64,000 nucleotides of DNA from Haliclona indistincta (GCA_964017065.1 OZ024783.1:11788313-11852312), one strand, 5' to 3'. Counted from the stretch's first letter, positions 33,827 to 46,519 are shown. The notes: generated by a model from the sequence alone, not told the origin. Program-made: numbers and translations.

Positions 33827-36800
33827 CTATGTTGAGAAGTTTAAGTGTATATCACATTGTTGATCCATCCCTAAATAACAATCACTGATTAAAAATGCTG
33901 TGTAGATCTTTCGTGCTGGATTGTCAGGAGAGAGGAAGGTGAGAGAGACTCTGGTCTTTTTCCTCATTACACCAACTCTCTTCAAAGCAAGTAGCTCTTT
34001 CGAGTCCACCTCACCAAGAACTAACCACCAGCCTTCGTCCTTAGCCTTTGGAAATAGTGGGGCATGAGCACGACCATCACTATCCTGATAAGAAAATAAT
34101 AATATCAACAGGATATAATTTTAAAAACTAGCAAAAAAGCAGTTTAAGCAGTGTCTAGCTTGAGTACTATGAGTGTTTGACCGACATAATATATCCCGTG
34201 TGGTAATAACCAAAACTATAGTCTACCACCATGCACTGTTGCTACTTTGAACTTGTTTTTAAGTTTACATCCACCCATGCTTCGTCCTTATAAGTGCAGT
34301 GCAACCAGTGGACTTGTGTTTTTGTTAGAAGCAAGCTTCTTCATTTATATACTTCTTCATATATGTACTTCTTCAAGCTTCTTCATTTATATACGTTCAT
34401 GGTACTTTCAATAACTAGTTCGACAAGCATTATTAATGGTAGCACTAGGCAATCACAAGCTCCAGACTCACTTTTCCTCTTAACTTGATTCTCTCCAGAG
34501 TCACATCCAGTACACACTCTTGCCCACAGGGAACAGTCACCCAGTCTTCACCAACCATTCTACCGTTGCCCGCACTGTGTCCCAGAGTCATTTTCTTTCC
34601 CTTTCCTTTCTCTTCATAATCCTCTAACTGAAGCTTAAGAGACCAGCTAACAATGAGGAGAGGAAGCTGCCATAGTACTTTTTCAACCTGCATGATAAAA
34701 TTAAAATGAAGAGTGCAAACTTCATGCCAAACTGCAAGACTATGCTGAGCCTGATTCGGAAACCTATTCGTTTTTTCCGTGGATTTCCACTACTGTACTG
34801 GACAACTGGTACTGGATTTAATTTTTTTTAATTTAGGGTTTGGTTTCTCAGTAGACTACTGGGCCAATTATTGAATTCTTACTACTAGGTTTCTGAACCG
34901 GCTGAACATCCACGGTGCACTTTTAGTTTCATGTTACACAAACAGAAGAGTGCTTGATTTTAATGGTTTAGTCTGTAAAATGCACGGCAGAATGTGCTAA
35001 CTTGAGCTATTTCTTGTGCTTGCAGTGATCCTTGAAGAGAAACATGAAGAAACCGACTATCCTTCTCACACACAGCTAGAAGCTCTGGTAGACATTCAAC
35101 TGTCTCCACACCACTCCCTCGTCCTCTACCTCTCTTCAGAGCTTTATTGAGCAGTGCAATGTGTTCTTCTTCAAAGAATGGAAGAGCAAGTAGCGATGAA
35201 TCGTGATGCCATAGGGCTTGAACACACATCTGTACTAGGGTCATGACTTGGACAGCTGTTTCTAGCCATCCTTCATTAGCAGATATATCTACCAGTGCCT
35301 ACACAAAATACAAACCATAGTCAAAGTTGCAACTCAGTTTTGAATCACAGTGAAACCTCGATTATCTGAACCCAGTTTATCAGAATGCTGAACAGAAGAT
35401 TCGGTTGTGAAGGATCACTATGTATGAACATAGTTCACTATCAGAATTATCTAGATGTTTTTCCATTATCCCAACAATTCACTTATCAGAAGGAATTTTA
35501 TTTTAGTGTGACCACAACTGTTCAGATAATCGAGGTTGCACTGTATTGTCCATTTAGATTTTTTACCTGTAAAATTCTCAGTGATTGATCAAGTACTGAT
35601 TTGGTGTCAGTTTTGTAGTCAGTTATCGGAAGTGGAACACGACTAAAATGAGCCTGCAACAGCAAATGAGCTTTAGTATGTGAACTGTCATAGGTCTGAG
35701 GGTCCACTGATATTGGTACTTGCTCTGCTAAACCACTGTGAGAAACATACAAAAAGAACCAATAGTGCTATGCACATATCATAGCAGTACAGTTGAATGT
35801 TTTAAGTGTGCAACAGCATTAGAACCACGGACGACATACTGCATACTGGCCAGCCCTGCTGCTTCATGTGGTTTCGCAAGATCCACATAGTTTTGCAGTG
35901 CCACGCCATCGGGCAGTAAAGGTTGCCATACAGTCAAAAGGAGAATACCAGATCACCAGCAACACCGAGGTAGGCAAATCACTTCTTAAATAAAGAACAG
36001 GGCTTTATAACAAAAATAATTTCCGAGCAAATATCAACTTTTGCTTGTTTCAGCGAGAGACGAGAAATCCTGCCGACAGACAGATACACACATACACAAA
36101 CCAACTACAGTATACCTCCGTGGCTCCGCCCACCGAGGCATAAATATACTCCCACTAGAACAGCTACCAACTTTTAACACTGCTAAATTTCTCGGCATAG
36201 ATGTGCAATGTACAATGTACCTGTTGAGGATGTCTTCATTGTGTCTAACAGGTAGTTCAGCATACTCTGTTGAATCCTATAGTCATGGAATAATAAACCT
36301 TACTATGATGTTCTGCAAAAACTACTGACTTACACTGATCATTTTCAAGAGGTCCTCTAGTGAACTGTCTGGTTGTAGTCTCTCGTGGAATAGTTTCACT
36401 GTTGTGTGGTGCAAATAGTAGTAGGAGGCAATGCAGCCATGAGTTAGAGCAACTAGTGAATGATCATCCTGTTTCATAGAGGAAGTGATAATAGATTACT
36501 GCACATGTCTATCAACCAATAAGTTCAAATCACCATGCATGATTGATAACCTTACAAATATTATAAGCTAAAAATTAATAGACTTAAAATAGACACATGC
36601 ATACAAACACACATACATACATACACACACACACACATACACACACACACACACTCATATACATACACATACATACATACATACATACATACATACATAC
36701 ATACATACATACATACAAACACACATACATACATACATACCTCTTCTATTTCAATGCAGTATGAATCATGTAGTTCATTCAAAGCTTTGTCCACTATTGA

Positions 36801-39800
36801 GGTCAAAAACTTGTTGACAGTCAATGACTCAGCATCTTCTAGCTGATAATAGCTAAAGAGCAAAGAAAAGAGAGATAAGAAAGAGGCAAATAAATGCATA
36901 GTGAGACAGTACAGGTCATCATTAACCTGGGATTCACAACTAGTCGTCTGAAAAAGTATGTCCATGTCACATAGTCTAGAGCGTCTTGCTTTGAAGTGAC
37001 CGTTCCAGCAACAATCTCAGCATTAAGGTGCTCTGCCAGCACTGCAAGCAAACTGTGGACACAATTTAGATAAAGAATCAAGATGGTCAAATTCTGTGCC
37101 AAATTCAGTTTTAACTTCTACACGCTGCAAGTCCCTTCTCTTTGCAACTTACTTGCTTTCAACTGGAAAAGGTTCATAAAGAAACTTCTTATAGAAGTCC
37201 TTCTTGATGTCGTGCACCAAGATGACAGCCACACCACAATCATCGTACTGAGGTCTGCCTGCTCTACCCATCATCTGCAGTACATCAGTCACAGGATAGT
37301 CGACATAGCGATGAGTCTTGCCATCATAGTATTCTGTTCCCTTGACAACCACAAGATGAGCAGGGAAATTGACACCCCAGGCTAGTGTAGATGTACATAT
37401 GAGGACCTGAACAAAGTATAAGAACTTGAAGAGCTTTGTTAGTATAATGGCTAGTTTATGATAGGTATTGATATTGCTTTTTGTGCTGTTTGAGTCAATC
37501 ACTTTCATACAGGGCAACTCCCCAAAACACAAAATTTACTGAACAAAGCAAATCTGAGGGCAAATTTGGGAAATATTAACACCGCAAAAATTTCTACTTG
37601 CATAGCAGTATGTTGACTTTCATGATACATGTATCACCTTCATTACAACTAGACAATACCACACCATACTATAAGTTCTACTGGTTTGCATTTACGAGTA
37701 GCTGATCATTTCTTTAACTTGACTTGCCTGGATCTTTTGATTGACAAACAACTCTTCTACGATCTTTCTGTCCTTCTCATGCAGTCCAGCATGATGGAGG
37801 CCGATACCAAACTCCAGTGTTGACCGGAGGTTGGGATCTCGAATATTTTGAAGGAGAGCATCCAACTAAAGAAAAGAATTTAGAAATCACCTTTTACATG
37901 AAACATGTACAGTATGCTGTTTCTTGCCTTGTGCTCCTCAATATGCAGCCACTGTTTTGGGTCATATTCAGCTCCAACGTACGATACAAGATCGAAAGCT
38001 GTCAAGCGAGTTTGACGACGGGAGGAGACAAACACGAGAACCGGTTTATTGGGTGAGTGTGTCCTTATAGCCTTGTATATAGGCTTGTTCATAGTAGCCA
38101 TTCTAGGACAATAGTGCTTGCCAGGGTATCCTTCAATGTGTGCTTCTAGTTGCACCGGTCTGACTGCTGGATGAAAGTTGAAGAGTCCGTGCTTGACTCT
38201 TAACCAGTCGGAAAGATCTTGAGCATTAGCAAGAGCTGTAGACAGTCCAACTACACGCACTGGGAAGTTGGTGTGTGAGGAGATGAAGTTAGTACGAGAC
38301 ACAATGACCTCCAGGACTGGACCTCTCTCATCACCAAGAAGATGGATCTCATCAATCACCAACAATCTCACTGCCTGTAGAAAGAAGGTACAAATAAAAT
38401 AACAAACAGTGACAGCCCCTAGTGAAACACTATTCAACCAGTATGTATGTAGTATTATAATATCCACTGTACATCTTGACATGGTGACCTGCACATAACT
38501 CCTGTTCTGCCAGCTCCTACTGATTCCGTCCCACTTCTCTGGAGTAGTTACAATGACATCAGAACAATCGATGGCACGAATATCAGGAGTAGTGTCACCT
38601 GTCAGTTCAACAACCCTGCGTGATAAAATATTTTATTCATGTCAGCACGGTGCTAATGAAATACATTATGTATAGACATAAAGACATTTGCTGTATAAGC
38701 ATGTGATCATGCTAAACACAATGTCACTAACTTTTTTCCAAGTCTTTTCTCCAAGCGATCCTTCCAATCCTCAATTCTCTCTCTGACTAAAGCCTTCAGT
38801 GGTGCAATATACACACACTTTCCCTTGGGATACTCGTTGAACACTCTGAACATTGCTATTTCCGCTGCCACCGTCTTTCCACTCCCGGTTGGAGCACCGA
38901 GCAATACATTAGTATCGGTGTGATACAAAGTGTGGAAGATTTGGCTCTGGACTGGGTTAAAATACTGAAACTTGTATATGTCTTGATAGCTTGTGTTTTT
39001 TAGAGCAGTGAGAGGAAGAGGGTGAAGATCAAGGAGAGCAGTGTGAGGAGGATGGATCTCAGGTCGTATGAGGTGCTTGAATGAGAGAGCCACCACTGTC
39101 TTGGCTCCAAGCCATCGATCAGACACTGCCTGCACCATATACTGAGGAGGCAAAGGATCGAAAATGGGAATAGTGAATACAAGGTCTTGCGATTCACCGA
39201 GCACCACTTGTTTCTTCATCATGAGATAATACTCTGAGTGGTAGATGTGATCATTTTCGGCGTCTTCGACCCAAATCCACCACGGTTCACAGGAACTGCC
39301 GTGAGTCTTGTCGTTCCAAGTGAACTGAGGTGTTATGGTGAGACGAACTCTTAACACAGATCGAGTGATCGGTTGAATGGTAGCCGCCATTGAGAGGGCA
39401 GGGAAGGAGCTCACAGCTTGCTTGACACGGCTACCCATCCTCACAAAATGAATCATGTGACCTGAAAAATAAAACATTAATTTACTAGAGCGCTTCAAGC
39501 AATGCAATCGTACAACAATCACTGTTTTAAAAGTACCTGAAAGTACGGACATTTGTAATAATTATTGTACAAATACAAACGGCAACTTTATTTGTTCTCT
39601 ACATTACTTAAGGTGGCGGTATACCCGTTTTTATGAATATTAATGAGGGACTTTCTTTTATCTGCAGCTCGTGACAGAGCAACGCTAGCAGCGTGAAACT
39701 CGCTCCGATGCATCAATGAGTGTGTCTCAATTAATATTCATAAAAACGGGTAAACCGCCACCTTAATGTCGTGGAGGAGTGCTTTACGCGATTTATGGCA

Positions 39801-41001
39801 CAAGATCACGGCCCGAGTGCCATAAATCACGTAAAGCACGACTAACCAACATCAAATGATTTATCGTTGGTTCCTGGGCAACATCAAGCTTGTGAAGCGC
39901 TCAAATGACTCATGTTGGCGGCACACGTGCTGTTATTGGCTGTTCAATACATTATCACGCTCGTGAAAATACGGAGATTAGAGTCCAGGCGGTGCCTTTG
40001 ATGTCGGACAGGAAGTAACAATAATGTATTATACTGACCTATTTCTTCCGATGTCATATCTCCCAAACGCTCCATAGTTGCTTTCCTTGCCTCCAGTTTA
40101 CCAATAACATCATCTTTAAGCCAATGGAACTGCTTCAATGGATGCTCAAACGACCACATACGATGGTACAATGACTTTGAAAGTGTCAGCAATCTGGCAG
40201 CAGTGCTTGACCATCCTCTTTGAAGAGCTATCTCGAATAAACCTCGCACGATACGGCTAGCATTTTGAGCGACGTACGCATGATCTGAGATGAGAGAAAA
40301 GCTCTCCACAATTCCACGAGTAATGTATGTCTGAAGGAGAATGTTGACTTTTCCGTAAGAGTTCTCTACACCTCCTTTGACAGGCAGCCAGCACTTTTCG
40401 TGGAGGTGCTCCTCGAGTTCCGTAAGCTCATCTTCTCTGACCTAAACACAATGTACAATATACAACAGCTTGCTATGCAATTCACAACTACAGTACGTGA
40501 CAAATACATACCTTTCGCCCAAGATTTATCAAGATTACATCTTAATATCATAGCTTATATTATGTGATAAAAATTTTGCATGTAATTATTGCGCGATGGT
40601 ATGTGTTTCGTGTTATTTTTGTCACGTACTGTATCAGTCATATCGAACCTTGATTTGGTCAAATTCCTCTGATTTTGATACCATTGACAACAGATCAGCC
40701 TCGGTCATGTGACTCTTGAAAAATTCATTGAAAGTCTAACAGCAAAAAAGGCAAACTCCTGACAGTATAGTGCGTACAAATAGAAGTAGTTTCTGACCTC
40801 AATGGATGCAAACTTGATGTAGTAGTGACTAGCAGTACGTCCCAGATCAGTTGCGTTAAGGAATCCCGTTCTCTCAACATATCGTATCATGTGAGCTTGT
40901 TCAAGAGACCTAGCAGCTGTTGCAACCAGAGCAAAACAATGCCCAGTCAGAGAAGGGTCGGACTGTACAAGAAAGAGAAGGAAGAGAGAGAGAGAGGAAG
41001 G

Positions 41002-41038
<37 letters not shown>

Positions 41039-41120
41039 AGGGAGGGAGGGGAGGAGGGGGGAGGGAAGGAGGGAATGAGGGGGGAGGGAGGGGGGAGGGG
41101 GAGGGAGGGAGGGAGGGAGG

Positions 41121-41180
<60 letters not shown>

Positions 41181-44100
41181 TAAGAAAAATAGATACCAGT
41201 GTTGTGTATCGCAAAAACTATAGTGCAAATACTGGGTTAATACTGGTTCTCCACATTTGCCTTGAGTGCAATACCTCTTTTTGTCTGTAGTTGACTCCAT
41301 AAGCAAGTGGATTTAACCTCATTCTCACATAAAGGTATGTATAGCTCAACCACTGAACTGCCTCTTCTACTGTATTGATAGTGCCCAGCGAGATCTGTAC
41401 ATGTCAAGAAAAGAGAAGGGAAAAGCTCATCTCAATCCTCTCACTCATTTCCTACCTCAGCGTTGAGTGAATCAGTCAAGCTCGTCTCAAGTTGGCTCTC
41501 AATCGGTAGCTGTCTGGTCAACAGGGACAAATAGTGAGACAGCTTGTCGTGTGAAGTGATGATGGTGCCAACACCGTGTGTGTCGTACTGTGGTCTACCG
41601 GCACGACCGAAGATTTGAAGGACATCAAGAATACCAAGATCAACAAAAGATCCCTTTTTTGCATTATAGATCTGTGTGCCCTGCAAAACACAACAAATGA
41701 CAGCTGAAACTGACACACATACGTAAAGTAAAATTTTTAAAAATGGGTGGGATAGAGAATTTCACGCATAATATTTTTGCGAATAGTCTGTACTTCACAG
41801 AATTTCTTCCGTAATAGTTACCATTGTACATTATTGGTTCAGGTGAGACTTAGGTTCGTGTGAGTTTAAATTTCACAACTATAATAAATTTGTATCGTGC
41901 TTATTAAAATTTAGAACGTAATTGAGCGAACTTTTGCCGCAAAAAATAATAGTTCTTCATTATTATGTAAAAGTTGCAACAGATTTCCTTCATTATTTCA
42001 ACAGATAACAGTAACTAGCAACAAACCTTGATTATGACTGCATGAGCAGGCAGGTTCACACCCCAGGCAAGAGTAGCTGTACAGACTAAGACTTTGATGA
42101 GGCCTTCAGAGAACAACCGCTCCACAAGGTTCCTGTCCTGACGCAGCATACCAGCATGATGGATACTGAATCCATCATGGAAGAGATCACGAAGCTGTTT
42201 GTTCCTAGAAAGCTCAACCTAAAATGATAAAGTATTATCAAGAATATCTATCAAAAATGTTACATACAAACCACACAGCATGTTACAATCTTACAAACCT
42301 GTTTTTCGGCATGTCCTAGTCTACTGCCTTGCTCAGGGGCAAAGAGAGGGAGATCTCCGAAAGAGGCTGCCTGGTCACGCAAAGCAGTTGCTGTCTTTAC
42401 AGTAGCATTGCGAGCATGAACAAACACCATCACCTATGATATGAACAGAGTGAAACCATATGTTTGTTACAAATTAGCATACTGAAGTCTAGTTAAAAAT
42501 TTTCGACTCAAAAGGTTGAGGCACATTATTTGTAATGACGGGGCTGTTACTGTGAGCTTGATGCACAAACCCCAAAATTTAGAGACATGGTTTGCATTTC
42601 GTCCTCAATAACATGCCCTACCTGGTTTCCAGCGCGGACATTCTCCAGCACTTTATCATAGCACACAGTGTCCATGTCACGTAGCTGCTGCAGCCGACTG
42701 GTAGCCTTGATACCAATAAAACACTGTGTGAGAGGAACTGGTCGAAACCTTCCATCAAAGTAAAAGAGTCCTTTGTACAAATTGACGTTCAAGAATTGAG
42801 CAACATCAATGTAGTTTGGTAGTGTAGCTGACAGACCAATCACTCGAATATGCTTTTGAGTTGACTCCAACTATAAAATGAAGACATAATAATACACTAC
42901 AGGATCTCTAACATAATGTGTACAACACATAACACATGGGAAAGTGTCTGTGCTGGTCAGCTTGGAAAGAGCATAGTTAACAGAACTGAACATCACTACT
43001 CTTGACACTGTGTGAGGCTCACAAAGACACATAGAACAGTACAGATACAACTATTTCATATTTTGGCTAATATGTGCAGTATACATGCAGTTAGACAACT
43101 AATCTGAAGAACTGACTTGTCGGAATGTCCGAGCCACAAGGCACTCAATGACAGCTCCTCTGTCCTCATGAAGGAGATGGACCTCATCAATAATGAGCAG
43201 TTTAACAATCTGAGCCAGAGCTACATCTCCTGTGGCTTTGCGAGTTACAACATCCCACTTCTCCGGAGTAGTGACTATCATCTAAAGATGACAAAAGCAT
43301 GATAGAATACACAAGTGCTTTCATACAAACGTGTGTGTGTGTGTGTACTGGGGGAGCAAAGCACACCGACTGTGTCTCATTGTACCGCTAATGGTAGTGG
43401 TGGGACTACAGGGTGCCCACACCGGCAGTGGGAGGCATGGTTGGTACCTCCTGCGAGTTCCTTGCCAGGGCTCCAGGAGTGCTCATAGCACCAGCACATC
43501 GTACCTGCTTAGTGCACAGGTGCCCTGGCTTGTCCAGGAATGCGTGTCCTGTAATAGGCAGCGAGAGGCTTTGCTTTTGCTTTGTGTGTGTGTGTGTGGG
43601 GGGGTGTGTGTGGGGGTGTGTGTGTGAGTGTACTGTGTGTGTGCGTGCGTGCGTGTGTGCATTAAGTTATACAGCTATTGTAAATTTGTTCAGATACTTC
43701 CATTGCACAATCTAAACAGGCTATAAGCTCACATAGATATAGGCTCACATCTAACTATAAAGTTTTTACCATGTGTGGTGTTCGTACCTGTGTTGTCTGG
43801 ATCTCATGTTTAGTAAGCTGAATATCACCAGTAAGCTCTCTCACTGTGATACCCAGTGGAACCAAACGTTTGCCAAAGTTCCTGACCATCTCTGCAGCAA
43901 GCGCTTTCATTGGAGCTACATAGACTATCTAGAGAAGGAGAGAAAATGTTGAGTAAAGAATTGTAATGAATGAGTGAGTGTGAGTGTGAGTGGGTGGGTG
44001 AGTGGGTGAGTGAGTGAGTGAGTGACTGGGTGGGTGAGTGAGTGGGTGAGTGAGTGTGTGAGTGAGTGAGTGAGTGAGTGAGTGAGTGAGAGAGAGAGTG

Positions 44101-44593
44101 AGTGAGTGAGTGAGTGAGTGAGTGAGTGAGTGAGTGAGTGAGTGAGTGAGTGAGTGAGTGAGTGAGTGAGTGAGTGAGAGGAATATGGTTAGAGGAAAAA
44201 TGAGTAATTGATGAGTGAGCAAAAGTTAGTGAAAGATGACTGACAACATATGACTGCATCACATACCTTAAACTGATCTCTCTTGATTACTTCTCCCTCA
44301 ATATTTTGTTTGATTTCTCTCAGAACAGCCAGCATGGCTATGTTTGTCTTTCCGGCACCAGTAGGAGCTGAGATAAGCATGTTCTCACTGGTGTAGTAAG
44401 CTGTGTCGAACACCACGGTTTGAATTCTGTTCAGACTTTTCATTCCTTGAAAAACCAGTTGTGCAATCTGATCAAGCTCCTTAATCAAGATTCGCTCCTC
44501 TCCAACTTTTGGTGGCTGGGATGAGCTGTGAGGCACTCGAACCTCTTCATAAATTCTGTCATTATGGTGGACAGCGTCTTCAGGGATACCAAC
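33827..44593 (-). CDS. ASCC3: ASCC3 (activating signal cointegrator 1 complex helicase), 24 exons seen, 5' end missing
   Basis: Exons (minus): 44593-44267, 43928-43788, 43281-43117, 42870-42622, 42433-42299, 42218-42027, 41680-41456, 41394-41275, 40962-40798, 40735-40649, 40441-40039, 39461-38732, 38615-38489, 38374-37928, 37865-37728, 37406-37153, 37052-36927, 36852-36741, 36468-36334, 36276-36221, 35735-35567, 35298-35002, 34687-34472, 34084-33827. The joined frame (1,757 codons) is colinear with animal ASCC3 from about human residue 440 to the end. Cassette 1 has [17 protein letters not shown] and GLSATLPN; cassette 2 has APTGSGKTV and DEIHLLG; both are followed by Sec63-like regions. ASCC3 unwinds alkylated DNA with ALKBH3 and splits collided ribosomes in the ASC-1 complex. 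Two introns use GC donors. The first exon has a normal acceptor, so upstream exons are expected but absent nearby. Confidence 0.93.
35348..35543. mobile_element. pogo/Tc1-type MITE in an ASCC3 intron (196 bp)
   Basis: The ends CAGTGAAACCTCGATTATCT and AGATAATCGAGGTTGCACTG are near-perfect inverted repeats. The right flank is TA, the left CA. It is the counterpart of the element at 3131-3307. Confidence 0.8.
35830..36141 (-). repeat. ATCCTCGGT-family interspersed repeat (ATGCCTCGGT type) in an ASCC3 intron
   Basis: On the minus strand it begins ATGCCTCGGTGGGCGGAGCC at 36141 and matches, with divergence, the first part of the repeats at 47816 and 52292. It lies between the 56-bp and 169-bp exons. 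It is absent from the duplicated copy of this intron at 3503-3720, so it probably arrived after that duplication. The far end is approximate. Confidence 0.6.
36597..36740. repeat. (CATA)n/(CA)n microsatellite
   Basis: The low-complexity run ends directly against the donor site of the ASCC3 exon 36852-36741. The reading frame through it is not real coding sequence. Confidence 0.95.
39612..39762. mobile_element. MITE with TTAA target duplication (151 bp)
   Basis: Arms of ~35 bp begin GGTGGCGGTATACCCG and end CGGGTAAACCGCCACC, flanked by TTAA on both sides (39608-39611, 39763-39766). TTAA targets are used by piggyBac and Kolobok elements; which of them is not decided. It lies in the 577-bp ASCC3 intron. 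Confidence 0.88.
39779..39839. repeat. 23-bp-stem hairpin next to the TTAA MITE
   Basis: GTGCTTTACGCGATTTATGG and CCATAAATCACGTAAAGCAC form a stem with one mismatch around a 15-nt loop. It sits 13 bp from the MITE's target repeat, in the same intron. Confidence 0.75.
40491..40631. mobile_element. Tc1/mariner-type MITE filling an ASCC3 intron (141 bp)
   Basis: The ends CAGTACGTGACAAA and TTTGTCACGTACTG are inverted repeats flanked by TA (40489-40490, 40632-40633). The host intron (40442-40648) is 207 bp, so the element is most of it. Confidence 0.85.
40965..41185. repeat. (GA)n/(GGGA)n purine microsatellite
   Basis: A ~220-bp purine tract lies in an ASCC3 intron immediately upstream of the acceptor of exon 40962-40798. 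On the transcript strand it is a very long polypyrimidine tract. Ser/Leu- or Arg/Glu-rich frames through it are artefacts. Confidence 0.95.
43331..43660. repeat. GT repeats enclosing a GC-richer island
   Basis: (GT)n runs at 43331-43346 and 43582-43660 bracket ~230 bp of balanced, GC-richer sequence (gggactacagggtgcccaca...gtgccctggcttgtccagg). This differs in composition from the surrounding intron. It could be a SINE or other insert, but I found no pol III boxes or end repeats. Confidence 0.5.
43971..44180. repeat. (GTGA)n microsatellite
   Basis: About 200 bp of GTGA/GTGG units in the first visible ASCC3 intron. The HSLT-type reading frames are not genes. Confidence 0.97.
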
Positions 44594-44866
44594 CTAAATG
44601 GTGACCAAAAGAAAACAATATAAAACTAAGTAGAGTTACATGCAGAAATTCTGGCTTTTTTCACATTCGCAAAATTCTAGACTTGACAAAAATACCAGTA
44701 GGTAGGTTCAGTGAAACAGATAAATACATTTGTTTATTTACAATTGGTTAAAGAACCAACATTCACTTTACATTTAAATATCCACGGCAACGTTTCAAAA
44801 CAACCAATTTTGATAAACTGTTACGAAGTTACAAATTGTAATCTGTGCATAGAGCACTGCCTAAGC

Positions 44867-45844
44867 ATGGATTCTATCTTTGTGCTGCTGATCAGTATCT
44901 GTCTGCTCCAGTTGAGTGGTGCCTTCAATCCTACTGTATACAATGCTGAAATACCACTATCCTCCAAGTGTGGTCAGAGCAACCCACTTAAAGACAATCA
45001 ACGACTGAACACAGCAGTGATAATGATCCATCAGAAGCTAGCTCCTCCAGGATGCAACCCTCCTCCAACATGTAGAGATATACTTCGCTGCAACTCATCT
45101 GCCTCCTCAGGCTACTACCAGATTCGAGCTGCCAATGGATCAGCTGTGCAGGTCTACTGTGACATGGAGGGGACCAACTGTGGAGGAGAGGGAGGCTGGA
45201 TGAGAGTGGGTCATCTCAACATGACTGATCCATCCAGTCAGTGTCCTGCTGGCTTTAGAGTTGAGACTGCTAACAATGTGAGGTTCTGCATCAGAAACAC
45301 TAGTAGTGCTGGGTGTGGCTCTATACTGTTTGAGACACATGGGATCGCTTACACACGAATATGTGGCAACACTCGAGGGTATTCATACAATTCTCCAGAC
45401 AGCTTTGCAACTCCAGCAGGAACAGTTTCTAATGAGCCTCTTACAGCTAGCTATGTTGATGGCGTCTCTATAACTTATGGCGCTCCACCAACTCATGTAT
45501 GGTCCTTTTCTGCTGGACCGGTAGAGTTAGGAAGCTCGGGTCATGTCTGTCCATGTAACATTCAATCAGGCATCAGTGCTCCCTCGTATGTAGGCAATGA
45601 CTACTACTGTGAGTCTGGAACACTAATCAATCCTGAAACTACTTGGTACACCAGTGACCCTCTATGGGATGGTATGCAGTGTGGAGGAGAAGAAGGACCT
45701 TGTTGCAATCGCACTGGACTGCCCTGGTTCCACAAGACCTTAACAACCTCTACCACTGCCACTATCACAACACGTGTCTGTCTGGATGAAGACACAGACA
45801 ATGAGAATATCGGGATTGATCGTCTTGAGCTCTACGTACAGTGA
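44867..45844 (+). CDS. Secreted cysteine-rich fibrinogen-like protein (family member 1), 325 residues
   Basis: ATG at 44867 is chosen because it opens a clean signal peptide (MDSIFVLLISICLLQLSGAF); the frame is open further upstream without one. After a short linker, CRDILRCN leads into a fibrinogen-type N-subdomain: SGYYQIRAANG, VQVYCDMEG, GGEGGWMRV. The second half has the family's own motifs: VGNDYYCESG, DPLWDGMQCGGEEGPCC, LPWFHK, and C-terminal ENIGIDRLELYV. Several N-glycosylation sites are present (NSS, NGS, NMT). Fibrinogen-related and intelectin-like proteins often bind microbial sugars; ligand and role here are unknown. The gene is a single exon, divergent from ASCC3 with only 273 bp between them. 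Its 3' half is the parent type of the fragment at 3798-4143. Confidence 0.85.
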   Translation: MDSIFVLLISICLLQLSGAFNPTVYNAEIPLSSKCGQSNPLKDNQRLNTAVIMIHQKLAPPGCNPPPTCRDILRCNSSASSGYYQIRAANGSAVQVYCDMEGTNCGGEGGWMRVGHLNMTDPSSQCPAGFRVETANNVRFCIRNTSSAGCGSILFETHGIAYTRICGNTRGYSYNSPDSFATPAGTVSNEPLTASYVDGVSITYGAPPTHVWSFSAGPVELGSSGHVCPCNIQSGISAPSYVGNDYYCESGTLINPETTWYTSDPLWDGMQCGGEEGPCCNRTGLPWFHKTLTTSTTATITTRVCLDEDTDNENIGIDRLELYVQ

Positions 45845-46519
45845 CACTTATAAAAATAATCTTAAAACTTGACTAGTATTGTATTTTGGTTCGTTTTACA
45901 TGCATGTCAAATCTTTGTGTACTAATAAGACTAGAAGTCTTAATGTGTTAGACAAACAAGTAGCAAGACAAAAGCACTGATGAGTGGGAAAGAAGTTTAC
46001 TTTATTAAACACGAAGCATTTTGAAAACCATAAATAAACACAGAGACTAAAACAACAATAACAGATCACAAGTACAGTTGTAACAACAGCTCTAGTTAGT
46101 GACTATCAGTTGCTACCATTCAGGTACGGCACATTACACCTGAAGTTTATCATTCCTAGGAGCATACAACTTTGAATAGCGTAGAGGTAATACCACAAAA
46201 GATATCTCGCTGCTCGGCGCGTTGAAAAATTTCTCTTTAAGCAGTTTTAGTACAAACTGTACGGCCTTGCGTGAAAGTGGGCTGTACTAGGGCAGTATAA
46301 AATTTTGCACGCAATAGCGGCCTAGCCTATATATTTTCTGTTGTTCCACAGTTGTACGCTCCTTGGAAAATAAGCTCCTGATTACACGCAGGACCAGCAG
46401 ATCAGAAACAATACAATGACTGAGTTACATGTCCGGACTGTTGGCGCCTCTGTTTGTTACACAGGTAATGGTGCCCAGTAAGGTGCAATAGTCACTAGAC
46501 TCACTACTATCAATATTTC
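45845..46519. other. Intergenic, no gene recognised
   Basis: The 3' flank of member 1 is shared with the left-hand pseudogene as far as about 45965. The rest shows no clear frame. ASCC3 5' exons were looked for on the minus strand here and not found. Confidence 0.5.

Noticed and set aside
36561..36740. Cys/Val/Tyr-rich extension of an ASCC3 frame
   Set aside because: Read-through into a (CATA)n repeat directly after the splice donor.
40947..41306. Ser/Leu-rich and Arg/Glu-rich open frames
   Set aside because: Translations of a purine/pyrimidine microsatellite inside an ASCC3 intron.
43825..44262. HSLT-repeat protein on the minus strand
   Set aside because: A (GTGA)n microsatellite in an intron; only the exon at 43788-43928 is real coding sequence.
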